A stretch of DNA of 16,892 nt from CAZNMF01 sp035547155 (GTDB lineage: Bacteria > Acidobacteriota > Vicinamibacteria > Vicinamibacterales > SCN-69-37), in the NCBI GenBank assembly GCA_035547155.1, contig DASZVJ010000100.1, forward strand, positions 1 to 16,892, written 5' to 3'. Position 1 is the first letter of the stretch. Every line of letters begins with the position of its first letter. Made by a program: the position numbers and the translations under genes. The notes beneath the pieces were generated by a model. That model was not told where the DNA came from and searched no databases. It saw only the letters and a list, made by a program, of their open reading frames with translations. Below are positions 1 to 6,449 of the stretch, piece by piece.

Positions 1-463
1 CGAGCACGTCCTGCGCCGCCTGCATCCGCAGCCGCTCGACGCTCTCGTACTGCACACGCGCGCGGGCCTCGAGCCGCCGGCAGTCGACGTCACCAAGGGC
101 GGGATGTGCCATCGCGATCGTGCCGAGCGCCCGCCAGAGCATCGCCTTGCCCATGATCCCGAGCGCCAGCACCTCGAGGCTCTCGAGATAGCCGAGGCTG
201 CTCGTGCCGACGTCCTTCAACTTCGGCCTCGACAACTTCTCCATCGTCCATCCCGCAGCCGTACCGAGGCTCGATGGTGCCGCCGCGGCGCGATGCACGA
301 TATCCTCGAGCGCCTGCCGATCGCGGCGAATCTCGAGAAGCAGGCTGGCGAAGAAATCTCCGCGCCGCTCGCGCTCGAATCGTGCGGCCAGGTGCTCGGT
401 CAACTCGATGGCGAACGTCGCGCCCGCGAAGTGATCGTCGAGGTACTGCGCGAGGGCTGACAT
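1..463 (-). CDS. Hypothetical helical protein, C-terminus cut by window edge
   Basis: An open frame runs from ATG at 463-461 to the window edge with no stop, giving at least 154 residues. It begins MSALAQYLDDHFAGATFAIE. The composition is that of an all-alpha protein: long amphipathic stretches rich in Leu, Arg and Glu, no signal peptide and no membrane segment. It resembles small conserved hypothetical proteins of about 160-170 aa that I associate with Acidobacteria, possibly a ferritin-like four-helix bundle, but I recognise no catalytic motif. The start lies 8 bp after the stop of the dehydrogenase gene, so the two are probably co-transcribed. No clear Shine-Dalgarno sequence is visible, which fits translational coupling. 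Function unknown. The gene call is fairly secure because its codon pattern is regular and the overlapping plus-strand frames read as Arg-rich noise. Confidence 0.75.
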   Translation of the reverse strand, partial: MSALAQYLDDHFAGATFAIELTEHLAARFERERRGDFFASLLLEIRRDRQALEDIVHRAAAAPSSLGTAAGWTMEKLSRPKLKDVGTSSLGYLESLEVLALGIMGKAMLWRALGTIAMAHPALGDVDCRRLEARARVQYESVERLRMQAAQDVL

Positions 464-471
464 GATGCGGC

Positions 472-1521
472 CTATCGTCCCGCCTCATCGGCGGCCACGC
501 GCTGGTTCAAGTGCATCGCCGCGCGCGTCGGAAGCGTTCGCGCAATCCAACCCAGATGCAGATCGCGTGACAGCCGTCCGTCATCCGTCGCGGAGGCATG
601 GCGGCCCGACGGCAATACGTGCGAGGCCACACCGGCCAGAAGCGCGGCCACTATTTCCGGCGCCATCGTGTGCGCCCAGGTCGCCGCGCGCGCCTGCCAG
701 CCAGGTGTCACGGTGGCGCGGCCGCGCAGGCAGGCGTCGACCATCTGCCGGGCCGCACGTGCGGCGCTCATCGACGTCAACGATGTGGCCGATGCCAGCG
801 CGAACCACGCGGCCTCACGCTCGTGCTGGCCGCGCACCCACACGTTGCGATGCGAGCCCGTTCGCATCAGTCCCGGCGTGGCGGTGGTGACGGTGATGCC
901 GTCGGCACCGAGCTCGGTCCGAAGCCCTTCAGAAAATCCGACGAGCGCGAACTTGCCGGCGCAGTACGGCAAAAGATGCGGCACCGCGACGCGTCCGCCG
1001 ATCGAGGCGATGTTGAGGATGCGTCCGCGGCCTTGCCGGCGCATGTACGGCCAGACGGCCCGTGTCATGTAGAGCGGGCCCCAGAAATGCGTGCGCAGCG
1101 AGTCTTCGAAATCCTCGATCCGCGTGTGCGCGAACGGCGCGACCTGCATGACACCGGCGTTGTTGACGAGCACGTCGATCCGTCCGGTGCGATCGATGAT
1201 CGACGACACCGCCATCAGCACCGATTGGACGTCCCGCACGTCACACGGAACAATGCCCACACGCGAGCTCACGGGCCGCAGGCGCGCGCGTGCGCGCACC
1301 AACTCGTCCTCATCGCGCGCGAGCAGCCATACGTGGGCACCGCGGGCCAGAAATTCTCTCGTCAGTGCGAATCCGAGGCCGCGCGATCCGCCGGTGACGA
1401 CGACCGTCTGCCCGGTGAGCCGGCTGGCGACACGATGCCGGCGCCAGGCGACTGCGCTTCCCGCGACAGCGGCCACGGCTGCGCCGGCCAGCCAGGACGT
1501 CGAACGACGTCGGATGCGCAT
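472..1521 (-). CDS. Membrane-anchored SDR-family NAD(P)-dependent oxidoreductase
   Basis: A 349-aa short-chain dehydrogenase/reductase. The Rossmann nucleotide-binding motif TGGSRGLG lies around residues 42-49, followed by the structural motif NNAG. The catalytic Ser in NIASIGG and Tyr/Lys in YCAGK have the classical S-x12-Y-x3-K spacing. The N-terminus has a basic stretch (MRIRRRS) and then an Ala/Val-rich hydrophobic segment at about residues 10-25, which suggests a single membrane anchor with the enzyme on the cytoplasmic side. The frame stays open upstream to 1602, but ATG at 1521 is preferred because GGAGG lies 4 nt before it (1526-1530) and the extension reads as non-protein-like. The C-terminal extension of about 100 residues is typical of long SDRs acting on lipid-like or unknown substrates. 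The substrate cannot be told from sequence. It is followed after 8 bp by the hypothetical helical protein. Confidence 0.9.
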   Translation of the reverse strand: MRIRRRSTSWLAGAAVAAVAGSAVAWRRHRVASRLTGQTVVVTGGSRGLGFALTREFLARGAHVWLLARDEDELVRARARLRPVSSRVGIVPCDVRDVQSVLMAVSSIIDRTGRIDVLVNNAGVMQVAPFAHTRIEDFEDSLRTHFWGPLYMTRAVWPYMRRQGRGRILNIASIGGRVAVPHLLPYCAGKFALVGFSEGLRTELGADGITVTTATPGLMRTGSHRNVWVRGQHEREAAWFALASATSLTSMSAARAARQMVDACLRGRATVTPGWQARAATWAHTMAPEIVAALLAGVASHVLPSGRHASATDDGRLSRDLHLGWIARTLPTRAAMHLNQRVAADEAGR

Positions 1522-1558
1522 GAGGCCTCCACGGCAGGAGGACGCGAACGCCGGCGCC

Positions 1559-1590
1559 GGTCCGTGTGCGGCACAACCCGCACACGGACC
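1559..1590 (-). terminator. Perfect 13-bp hairpin between two minus-strand genes
   Basis: GGTCCGTGTGCGG at 1559-1571 and its exact reverse complement at 1578-1590 enclose a 6-nt loop. The hairpin lies 15 bp past the stop of the secreted-protein gene (1605) and 38 bp before the dehydrogenase start (1521). This is where a transcription terminator or a processing or stability hairpin would sit. No T-run follows on the minus strand, so it is not a textbook intrinsic terminator. GC-rich bacteria often use such U-less hairpins. An attenuation role for the downstream gene is an alternative. Confidence 0.55.
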
Positions 1591-1604
1591 ACGCGGCCCC
1601 ACGT

Positions 1605-2126
1605 CTACTGGCAGGACGAGGCGATCGGGCGGACCGACGTCACCTTCAACGTCGGCGTGCCGATGCTCGACGCCGAGCGCGAGCTCATCGCGCCGCCCGG
1701 ATTCGTCGTGTCCTGCGGGGTCGAGCCCGGCGCCGCGCCCGGCGACGTCGTGCTGCTGCTCGTCGCGGAGTCGTTCGCGATCGTGCCGGTGATCTCGACC
1801 TTGTGGTTCACGTGCTGGCTGAGGTTCACGCTCGAGTCCGCGGACAGCGTGTACTCGTCGAGCGCGCCGGCCGGCTGAGCCGACCGCGTCGAGCTCGACG
1901 CCGACGAATCGGACGAGCTCTTCGCGCCCGCGCCCATCGACACGTCGGTGAGCTTGAACGCGTTCGACGACGACGCGCCAGGTGACGCCTGCTGCACACA
2001 GCCGGTCACGGTAATGGGCTGCCCAGCGCCCGTCGATCGACTCTGCGTCGTCGACGAGGACTGCGCCTGAACGCCGAGGTATCCGATGCCGAGCACGGCA
2101 AGCGTAGTCGCAATTGCGGTCTTCAT
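1605..2126 (-). CDS. Ser-rich secreted protein with TGCVQ motif, unknown function
   Basis: A 173-aa exported protein. It starts MKTAIATTLAVLGIGYLGVQA, a short Sec signal peptide probably cleaved after VQA. Two conserved-looking parts, VTGCVQ and VNHKVEITGTI, are separated by low-complexity stretches rich in Ser, Thr, Ala and Gly. The two Cys residues, in TGCVQ and at the C-terminus (SSCQ), could form a disulfide. Beta-rich segments (FKLTDV, YTLSAD, LKVTSV) suggest a small beta-barrel or OB-like fold, which is inference. The frame extends upstream to 2207, but ATG at 2126 has AGGAGG at 2135-2140 and begins the signal peptide, so it is the better start. I recall similar periplasmic proteins occurring in multiple copies in Acidobacteria. 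No enzymatic motif is visible. Confidence 0.8.
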   Translation of the reverse strand: MKTAIATTLAVLGIGYLGVQAQSSSTTQSRSTGAGQPITVTGCVQQASPGASSSNAFKLTDVSMGAGAKSSSDSSASSSTRSAQPAGALDEYTLSADSSVNLSQHVNHKVEITGTIANDSATSSSTTSPGAAPGSTPQDTTNPGGAMSSRSASSIGTPTLKVTSVRPIASSCQ

Positions 2127-2203
2127 GGTCTTCTCCTCCTCACTTGCTCCGGTTGCCTTGGACGATGGCGGGCTCTGCTGTCCGCGCATCGCCGGGGTCG
2201 CCC

Positions 2204-2218
2204 TCATTCAGTGAATGA
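2204..2218. promoter_or_regulatory. 15-nt palindrome, candidate operator
   Basis: TCATTCA and TGAATGA flank a single central base, making a perfect 7-bp dyad. It is an AT-rich island in GC-rich DNA, 78 bp upstream of the secreted-protein start. The arm sequence and length resemble operators of TetR-type repressors, but no such regulator is encoded in the window. It overlaps a weak sigma-54-like box (TTGGC at 2226-2222 with CACT at 2213-2210, minus strand) that lacks the conserved -13 G. Confidence 0.35.
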
Positions 2219-2315
2219 AACGCCAAGGAGGCGGCGTGGCGATCCGTGGGGCCTCTATCTCAGCCTGACTCGTGCCCATCCCGTGTCATCGGAGGCTGCT
2301 CACCGACGCACACGC

Positions 2316-2336
2316 CGGAGCGCAGGACGCGCTCCG
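2316..2336 (-). terminator. 8-bp hairpin downstream of the YtxH-like gene
   Basis: CGGAGCGC at 2316-2323 and its exact complement GCGCTCCG at 2329-2336 enclose a 5-nt loop. The hairpin lies 21 bp beyond the stop of the YtxH-like gene (2358) in the 231-bp spacer before the secreted-protein gene. It is a plausible terminator hairpin without a T-run. The rest of the spacer (2127-2357) holds only the palindrome at 2204-2218 and no coding frame. Confidence 0.45.
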
Positions 2337-2357
2337 ATGACGAGATCCAGACGAGCG

Positions 2358-2687
2358 CTAGGAGACGCGTCCGCCCGGCGCCTGATCCGTGCGGAAATCG
2401 TCGGATGCGTACTCCTGACGCGCCTCGTCGAATTTCTCGCGGCCCTTGCGCAGCGCTTCACGCCCGCGATCGACGGCGTTCGACACGGCGTCGGCGGCCT
2501 GGTCGTACGTCTCGCCGACCTGACGCTTGAACTTCCGCGCGGACTCGGCGACCTGATCGCGCAACTCCGTGCCGGGCTTGGTTGCCATGAACAACCCGAC
2601 CACCGTGCCGACGGCGATTCCCACCATCGCGCCGGTCAGGAAATCGCGGCTGGACTGGCGTCCTTGTGTGTATTCAGTTTCGTACAT
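2358..2687 (-). CDS. YtxH-like envelope/stress protein
   Basis: A 109-aa protein. A short polar N-terminus (MYETEYTQGRQSSRDFLTG) leads into one Gly-rich transmembrane helix (about residues 17-36, MVGIAVGTVVGLFMATKPG). A charged amphipathic helix follows (about 40-95), with repeats such as GETYDQAADAVSNAVDRG. This layout is that of the YtxH domain family: small one-helix proteins linked to general stress in Gram-positive bacteria and widespread in others. ATG at 2687 is chosen because GGAGG lies at 2696-2700 and the upstream continuation is Arg/Cys-rich noise. The start overlaps the end of the preceding membrane protein by 14 bp, so the two genes are surely co-transcribed. The biochemical function of the family is not established. 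Confidence 0.85.
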   Translation of the reverse strand: MYETEYTQGRQSSRDFLTGAMVGIAVGTVVGLFMATKPGTELRDQVAESARKFKRQVGETYDQAADAVSNAVDRGREALRKGREKFDEARQEYASDDFRTDQAPGGRVS

Positions 2688-3126
2688 CGACGTGGCCTCC
2701 TTCTTCCTCGAACAGGGTGTTCTCGCGCTCACGGTGAGGCTGCGCGCGATTGCGCATCGAGCCGTTGGCGCGGGCGAGCGTGCTCGCCGCCGCGCGCACG
2801 CCTTTGACCATGCCCCACACGGGCCAGGATCTCGCGCTGGCGCGCCGCAGGAGATCCCCGGTCGTCCGCTTCGTGCGATCCCACGCCCGCCGGATCTCGT
2901 CGTCGGCGCGTCGCACGCGCGCGATCGCGTCCTGCGCATCGCCGAGCGCCAGCTCGATCCTCGCGAGCAGCGGCACGAGCGTGTCCCGCTCGAGCACGTG
3001 CAGGCGGCGCTCCGTGGCGCTCATCCGGCGGTGCACGAGAATCGCGGCGCCGATGAACAACAGCGTCTGCGTCAGCACGCTGAGCGCGATGACGGCGAGC
3101 CAGATGGACGCGGTGGTGTCACTCAT
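2674..3126 (-). CDS. Single-pass membrane protein with coiled-coil tail
   Basis: A 150-aa protein, MSDTTASIWLAVIALSVLTQ onward. One transmembrane helix occupies about residues 8-33. A long Arg/Glu/Ala-rich helical region follows (about 35-95) with heptad character. A more irregular segment and an acidic/basic tail ending GGHVDVRN complete it. The build is similar to DUF948-like small membrane proteins that often sit beside YtxH genes, but I cannot assign it to that family with certainty. It is translationally overlapped with the YtxH-like gene. Its ribosome-binding site is weak (GGGGAA about 8 nt upstream). A sigma-54-like box lies 20-40 bp upstream. Probably a structural or scaffolding partner of the YtxH-like protein, by inference from context. 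Confidence 0.75.
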   Translation of the reverse strand: MSDTTASIWLAVIALSVLTQTLLFIGAAILVHRRMSATERRLHVLERDTLVPLLARIELALGDAQDAIARVRRADDEIRRAWDRTKRTTGDLLRRASARSWPVWGMVKGVRAAASTLARANGSMRNRAQPHRERENTLFEEEGGHVDVRN

Positions 3127-3146
3127 GAGCCGTATTCCCCACTTGC

Positions 3147-3163
3147 TTCAAGCCATGTGCCAC
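3147..3163 (-). promoter_or_regulatory. Sigma-54-like box upstream of the YtxH-partner operon
   Basis: Read on the minus strand, GTGGCAC (3163-3157) is followed with correct spacing by TTGAA (3151-3147). The -24 half matches the TGGCAC consensus exactly. The -12 half has GA where GC is expected, so the invariant C is missing. A start site would fall near 3136, about 10 nt before the ATG at 3126. Suggestive only. Confidence 0.3.
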
Positions 3164-3205
3164 GCGTCCACGTTCGCGCCCACGTTCCGCATCGCGATCG
3201 CGGCC

Positions 3206-3231
3206 CTTACGCTGACGCGCGCGTGCGTAAG
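3206..3231 (-). terminator. Hairpin downstream of the lmo0937-type gene
   Basis: CTTACGC at 3206-3212 and GCGTAAG at 3225-3231 are exact complements. The 12-nt interior itself contains the self-complementary ACGCGCGCGT. On the minus strand the hairpin begins 13 nt after the stop of the mini membrane protein (3245). No T-run follows. Likely a terminator or 3'-end stabilising hairpin separating this gene from the downstream membrane-protein operon. Confidence 0.45.
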
Positions 3232-3244
3232 ATCTTCGCGCGCG

Positions 3245-3394
3245 TCAGACCGGACGCCGGCCCTGGATGATGCGGATGAGCACCATGGCGATCGCGATCA
3301 GCAGCAGCACATGGATGAATCCGCCGAGCGTGTACGAGCTCACCATCCCCAGCAGCCACAGCACGAGGAGCAGCACCAGAATGGTTGTCAGCAT
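3245..3394 (-). CDS. lmo0937-family mini membrane protein
   Basis: A 49-aa hydrophobic protein, MLTTILVLLLVLWLLGMVSS onward. Two membrane segments (about residues 2-17 and 24-42) are joined by a short Gly-containing turn (YTLGGFIH). The protein ends in the positively charged tail IIQGRRPV. Size, the LLVLWLLG motif and the GG-turn match the lmo0937 family of very short membrane proteins, which are often stress-induced and frequently found near YtxH-type genes. ATG at 3394 is chosen over an in-frame ATG at 3448 because AAGGAG lies about 8 nt upstream and the longer N-terminus is not hydrophobic. Molecular function unknown. It diverges from the kinase/regulator pair across a roughly 175-200 bp spacer. 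Confidence 0.85.
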   Translation of the reverse strand: MLTTILVLLLVLWLLGMVSSYTLGGFIHVLLLIAIAMVLIRIIQGRRPV

Positions 3395-3453
3395 GAGAAG
3401 CTCCTTGTCTCTCGAAACGCGCCCGCCGTGTGACAGACGCTCGCGCACGGTAT

Positions 3454-3471
3454 TGCACGTGTCATGCCCGG
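3454..3471 (-). promoter_or_regulatory. Sigma-54-like box upstream of the lmo0937-type gene
   Basis: On the minus strand GGGCATG, then four bases, then GTGCA shows the invariant GG and GC pairs separated by the correct 10 nt. A start site would lie near 3443, leaving a leader of about 50 nt before the ribosome-binding site of the mini membrane gene. Several non-invariant positions deviate, and such matches arise by chance in GC-rich DNA. Confidence 0.25.
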
Positions 3472-3515
3472 CTGGACGAACCGCGTCTCACGCTGCGGCG
3501 GCAGGGCCGTACCGA

Positions 3516-3540
3516 GGAATGGAAGGGTCTTGCCCATTCC
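3516..3540. repeat. 7-bp dyad upstream of the kinase gene
   Basis: GGAATGG at 3516-3522 and CCATTCC at 3534-3540 are exact complements around an 11-nt spacer. The dyad sits 30-80 bp upstream of the candidate kinase starts, in the divergent spacer between the lmo0937-type gene and the kinase. It could be an operator or a leader hairpin. It also contains TGG and TTGC but with spacing one base too short for a sigma-54 promoter. Confidence 0.35.
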
Positions 3541-3592
3541 GCGACGCCGGGCCTCGAGCCGTGGCAAGATGGAGCCGTACGTCCTGATCGTC

Positions 3593-4240
3593 ATGTCGGT
3601 CGAGCTTCCAGATCTGCTCTCCGTGCTCGCGCACGAGCTTCGCAGTCCTCTGAGCGTGCTCCAGGGCTATATCCGATTGCTGCAGCGCGATCGCCAGGCG
3701 GGCGATCCGGAGACCAGCATGCTCACGTCGATGCTGGATTCGACCGGCCGTCTGGCGGCGATCGGACGTCAGGCCTCCGATCTCGCGGTATTTCTGAAGT
3801 CGCCGGCTGGAGCCGAGCGGCACGTGACCGTGGGCGCGCTGCTCGCCGAGATCACCAAGCGCGCACCGGCCGGCGTGACCGTGGTGCCGTGCCGCGACAT
3901 CGCGGCGGACGCGGCGATCGCGACGCCCTCCGATGAGCTGCTCGCCAGCGCCATCGTGGCGTTGACCGATCTCGTCAAGCGCGACAGCGGCGGAAAGGCC
4001 GCCGTCGTCGCGGCATGCGTCTCCGACGTCGGCGTCCGCTTCGCGATCGCGCCCGGCACCGAGCCGGACCGTGCCACGATCGATCCGGCCGATCGCGGCA
4101 CGGGTCTGGCATTGGATCGCGGCGGGCTCGGCCTCTCGCTCGTCGTCGCGTCGTATGTGCTCGACGCGCATGGTGCGCACGTCACGGCGCACGACGGCGG
4201 CCGGGTGGCCGTGCAGCTCCCCGTGGAGCGGACGCCATGA
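3593..4240 (+). CDS. Degenerate soluble histidine kinase (HisKA plus divergent ATPase)
   Basis: A 215-aa protein (223 aa if it starts at ATG 3569, in the same frame). The dimerisation/phosphoacceptor box LAHELRSPLSVLQGY places the candidate phospho-His at residue 14. A helical HisKA hairpin follows, then a region shaped like a HATPase domain that ends with the G2-like motif GGLGLSLV. The N-box Asn is absent (the position reads LLASAIVALTDLVKR), and no DxGxG G1 box is visible. ATP binding is therefore doubtful. No transmembrane segment or sensor domain precedes the H-box, so it should be cytosolic. The stop overlaps the ATG of the next gene (ATGA, 4237-4240), coupling it to the response regulator, its likely partner. 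It may act as a phosphatase, a phosphotransfer protein or an adaptor rather than an autokinase; that is inference. The exact start is uncertain because neither ATG has a good ribosome-binding site. Confidence 0.75.
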   Translation: MSVELPDLLSVLAHELRSPLSVLQGYIRLLQRDRQAGDPETSMLTSMLDSTGRLAAIGRQASDLAVFLKSPAGAERHVTVGALLAEITKRAPAGVTVVPCRDIAADAAIATPSDELLASAIVALTDLVKRDSGGKAAVVAACVSDVGVRFAIAPGTEPDRATIDPADRGTGLALDRGGLGLSLVVASYVLDAHGAHVTAHDGGRVAVQLPVERTP

Positions 4241-5745
4241 CGCCGACCCGCATCGCCGTCGTCGACGACGACCCCGCGTTCGCCGAGTATCTGTCGACCC
4301 TGCTGACCGCGTGGGGCTACGACGTGAACCGGTTCTCGAGCGGGCCGGAGCTGCTGCACGCGCTCGGCAGCGGCCAGCCGCCAGACGTCGTGCTGCTCGA
4401 CGTGTTGATGCCGCAGATGGACGGCCTCGAGACGTTGAAGGCCGCGCGCGCGGCGCACCCCGCTCTGCAAGTCATCATGCTGTCGGGCACGCAGGTCCCG
4501 TCGACGATCGTCGACGCCGTCCGCTTCGGTGCCGTCGACTACGTCGTCAAACCCGACGATCCAGAAGGCCTCGGCGAAGCGGCGCTCGAGATCGCGATCC
4601 GCAACGCGGCCGAGAAGGTGCGGCTGACGAGCGAAGTTGCGCGCCTGCGCGCGCAGGTCGCCGACGATCCGGACGGCGCGCAGCCCTGCTGGGGCGCCGG
4701 CCTGCCGATGCGCAACGTGCTGACGATGGTCGAGCGCGTGGCGGAGAGCGACGTGAGCGTGCTGATCTCGGGCGAGAGCGGCGTCGGCAAGGAAGTCATC
4801 GCGCGCGAGCTGCACCGCCGGTCGACTCGGCGCACGCACCAGTTCATCAAGGTCAACTGCGCGGCGCTGCCCGCCGAGCTGCTCGAGAGCGAGCTGTTCG
4901 GCCACGAGCGCGGCGCGTTCACCGGCGCGCAGGTCATGCGCATCGGCAAGTTCGAGTTCGCCAACCAGGGCACGATCCTGCTCGACGAGATCGGCGAGAT
5001 GCCGGCGTCGCTCCAGGCGAAGCTGCTGCACGTGTTGCAGGATCGCGAGTTCACACGCCTCGGCAGCAACCGGCCGGTGTCGGTCGATGTCCGCGTCATC
5101 GCCGCGACCAATCGCGACCTGGAACAGATGATTCGCGCGGGCACGTTCCGCGAAGATCTCTATTACCGGCTGCAGGTGATCGAAATCCGCGTGCCGGCGC
5201 TGCGCGACCGGCGCGACGAGATCGTCCCGCTGGCCGAGTTCTTCCTCATCAAGTACGCGGCGCGATACGGACGCACGGCCCTGCGGCCGTCGGCGAAGCT
5301 GCGCGAGGCATTCCTGGCCTATCCATGGCCCGGCAACGTGCGCGAGCTCGAGAACGTCATCAAGCGCTTCGTCATTCTTCAAGACGAGGAGCTCGTGCTC
5401 GCCGAGCTGCAGCGCCCGCGGACGTTCGATCCCGCACCGCACGGCGACAATGGCGCGCACGAAATCGCGCCGCCGCATGTCGACCGCGAGCCTCGGCCAG
5501 TAATGAATGGTGAGAGCACGCCAGGTGCTGCGGCTAGCGCCGTCGACGGCACACCGTCGACGGCCGGTGTGACGCTGCCGGAGCTGGCCCGCCGCGCGTC
5601 GATCGCCGTCGAGCGCCAAGCCATTCAGCAGACGCTGGATCAGTTCCGCTGGAATCGCCGCAAAGCCGCCCGCGCACTCGGCGTCAGCTACAAGACGCTG
5701 CTCAACAAGATGAAGGAGTGCGGGATCACCGCACCGGCAGACTAG
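4237..5745 (+). CDS. Sigma-54-dependent response regulator, NtrC class (copy 1)
   Basis: A 502-aa three-domain activator. The receiver domain (about 1-120) has acidic residues D10-D12, phospho-acceptor D55 in VLLDVLMP, S83 and K105. The AAA+ domain (about 150-390) has Walker A GESGVGKE (179-186), the sigma-54-contacting GAFTGA loop (226-231), Walker B TILLDE (246-251), the arginine-finger region FREDLYYR (304-311) and sensor II GNVRE (366-370). A variable linker (about 391-445) leads to a Fis-type helix-turn-helix at 447-498 ending GVSYKTLLNKMKECGI. All motifs needed for ATP-driven sigma-54 open-complex formation are present. ATG at 4237 overlaps the kinase stop and has GGAG at 4225-4228. An upstream in-frame extension to 4015 lies inside the kinase gene and is not protein-like. 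A close paralogue lies at 14138-15649. The gene ends 6 bp from the convergent cytidylate kinase. Confidence 0.95.
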   Translation: MTPTRIAVVDDDPAFAEYLSTLLTAWGYDVNRFSSGPELLHALGSGQPPDVVLLDVLMPQMDGLETLKAARAAHPALQVIMLSGTQVPSTIVDAVRFGAVDYVVKPDDPEGLGEAALEIAIRNAAEKVRLTSEVARLRAQVADDPDGAQPCWGAGLPMRNVLTMVERVAESDVSVLISGESGVGKEVIARELHRRSTRRTHQFIKVNCAALPAELLESELFGHERGAFTGAQVMRIGKFEFANQGTILLDEIGEMPASLQAKLLHVLQDREFTRLGSNRPVSVDVRVIAATNRDLEQMIRAGTFREDLYYRLQVIEIRVPALRDRRDEIVPLAEFFLIKYAARYGRTALRPSAKLREAFLAYPWPGNVRELENVIKRFVILQDEELVLAELQRPRTFDPAPHGDNGAHEIAPPHVDREPRPVMNGESTPGAAASAVDGTPSTAGVTLPELARRASIAVERQAIQQTLDQFRWNRRKAARALGVSYKTLLNKMKECGITAPAD

Positions 5746-5751
5746 CCGCGC

Positions 5752-6426
5752 CTATGCCGGCGCGAGCTTCGCGTCGATCAGCGCACGCACGCGGTGCACG
5801 ACGTCGTCGATCGGCACGCCGGTCGTGTCGATGTAGACCGCGCCTGGCGGCACGACGAGCGGCGAGGCCGTGCGCGTGCTGTCGGTCCGGTCGCGTGCGG
5901 CGAGCGCCTCAGCGACCTGCGTGACGCCGGCGGTCTCACGGCCGGCAGCGTGCGCGGGATCGAGCGACCGCCGCCGCGCGCGCTCTTCCGGCGTCGCGTC
6001 GAGATACACCTTCACGTCGGCGCCGGGAAACACCACGCTGCCGATGTCGCGCCCTTCCATGACGACGCCGCCATCGAGGCCGTACGCGCGCTGTCGTTCG
6101 ACGAGCAGCTGCCGTACGGACGGATGCTGCGCGACGATCGCCGCGGCGCGATCGATCGCGGGCGTACGAATCGCCGACGTCACGTCGTGGCCGTCGATGA
6201 CGACGGCATCGCCGAGATCGATAGTGGCCTTGGACGCCAGCGCGGCGAGGACCGGCGCGTCGTACAGATCCAATCCGTCGTGCGCCGCCAACCAGGCCAC
6301 CGCGCGATACATCGCACCCGTGTCGATGTGCCGATAGCCGAGCGTGCGCGCGATGGCGCGTGAGACGGTGCCTTTGCCCGCTCCGGACGGGCCATCGATC
6401 GCAATGACGAGCGCGCGTGACGACAT
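5752..6426 (-). CDS. cmk: Cytidylate kinase
   Basis: A 224-aa (d)CMP kinase, which transfers phosphate from ATP to CMP/dCMP in pyrimidine nucleotide synthesis. The P-loop GPSGAGKG lies at residues 12-19. Substrate-site motifs follow: YRHIDTGAMYRAVAW, then VVMEGRDIGSVVFPGADVKVYLDA with the conserved GRDIG, then the Arg-rich lid segment ERARRR. Length is normal for bacterial Cmk (about 220-230 aa). It is convergent with response regulator copy 1 (6-bp gap, no room for a separate terminator) and divergent from the hydrolase gene with only 23 bp between start codons. In many bacteria cmk sits with aroA or rpsA; here it stands alone. Ribosome-binding site weak. A housekeeping function is expected. 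Confidence 0.95.
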   Translation of the reverse strand: MSSRALVIAIDGPSGAGKGTVSRAIARTLGYRHIDTGAMYRAVAWLAAHDGLDLYDAPVLAALASKATIDLGDAVVIDGHDVTSAIRTPAIDRAAAIVAQHPSVRQLLVERQRAYGLDGGVVMEGRDIGSVVFPGADVKVYLDATPEERARRRSLDPAHAAGRETAGVTQVAEALAARDRTDSTRTASPLVVPPGAVYIDTTGVPIDDVVHRVRALIDAKLAPA

Positions 6427-6436
6427 GAGCGTCCAC

Positions 6437-6442
6437 TATTAT
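6437..6442 (+). promoter_or_regulatory. Possible -10 box for a leaderless hydrolase transcript
   Basis: TATTAT at 6437-6442 is the only AT-rich hexamer in the 23-bp spacer between the cmk and hydrolase start codons. It lies 7 nt before the hydrolase ATG (6450), the distance expected for a -10 element of a leaderless mRNA. No Shine-Dalgarno sequence precedes that ATG and no convincing -35 box is seen. The complementary strand (AATAATAG) could serve cmk. Confidence 0.3.
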
Positions 6443-6449
6443 TCCCGGG

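Noticed and set aside
598..1878. Plus-strand 426-codon frame opposite the dehydrogenase and secreted protein
   Set aside because: It crosses two real minus-strand genes and their hairpin spacer, and the sequence lacks any fold-like pattern.
3519..3535. Possible sigma-54 promoter TGGAAGGGTCTTGCCC upstream of the kinase gene
   Set aside because: Only 9 nt separate GG and GC. Sigma-54 requires 10, and a 1-bp change usually abolishes activity. Kept only as part of the dyad at 3516-3540.
3769..5619. Long minus-strand open frame (616 codons) opposite response regulator copy 1
   Set aside because: It lies antisense to a gene with every NtrC-class motif. The translation is His/Arg/Asp-rich without domains, and a matching antisense frame exists opposite copy 2, as expected from codon bias in GC-rich DNA.
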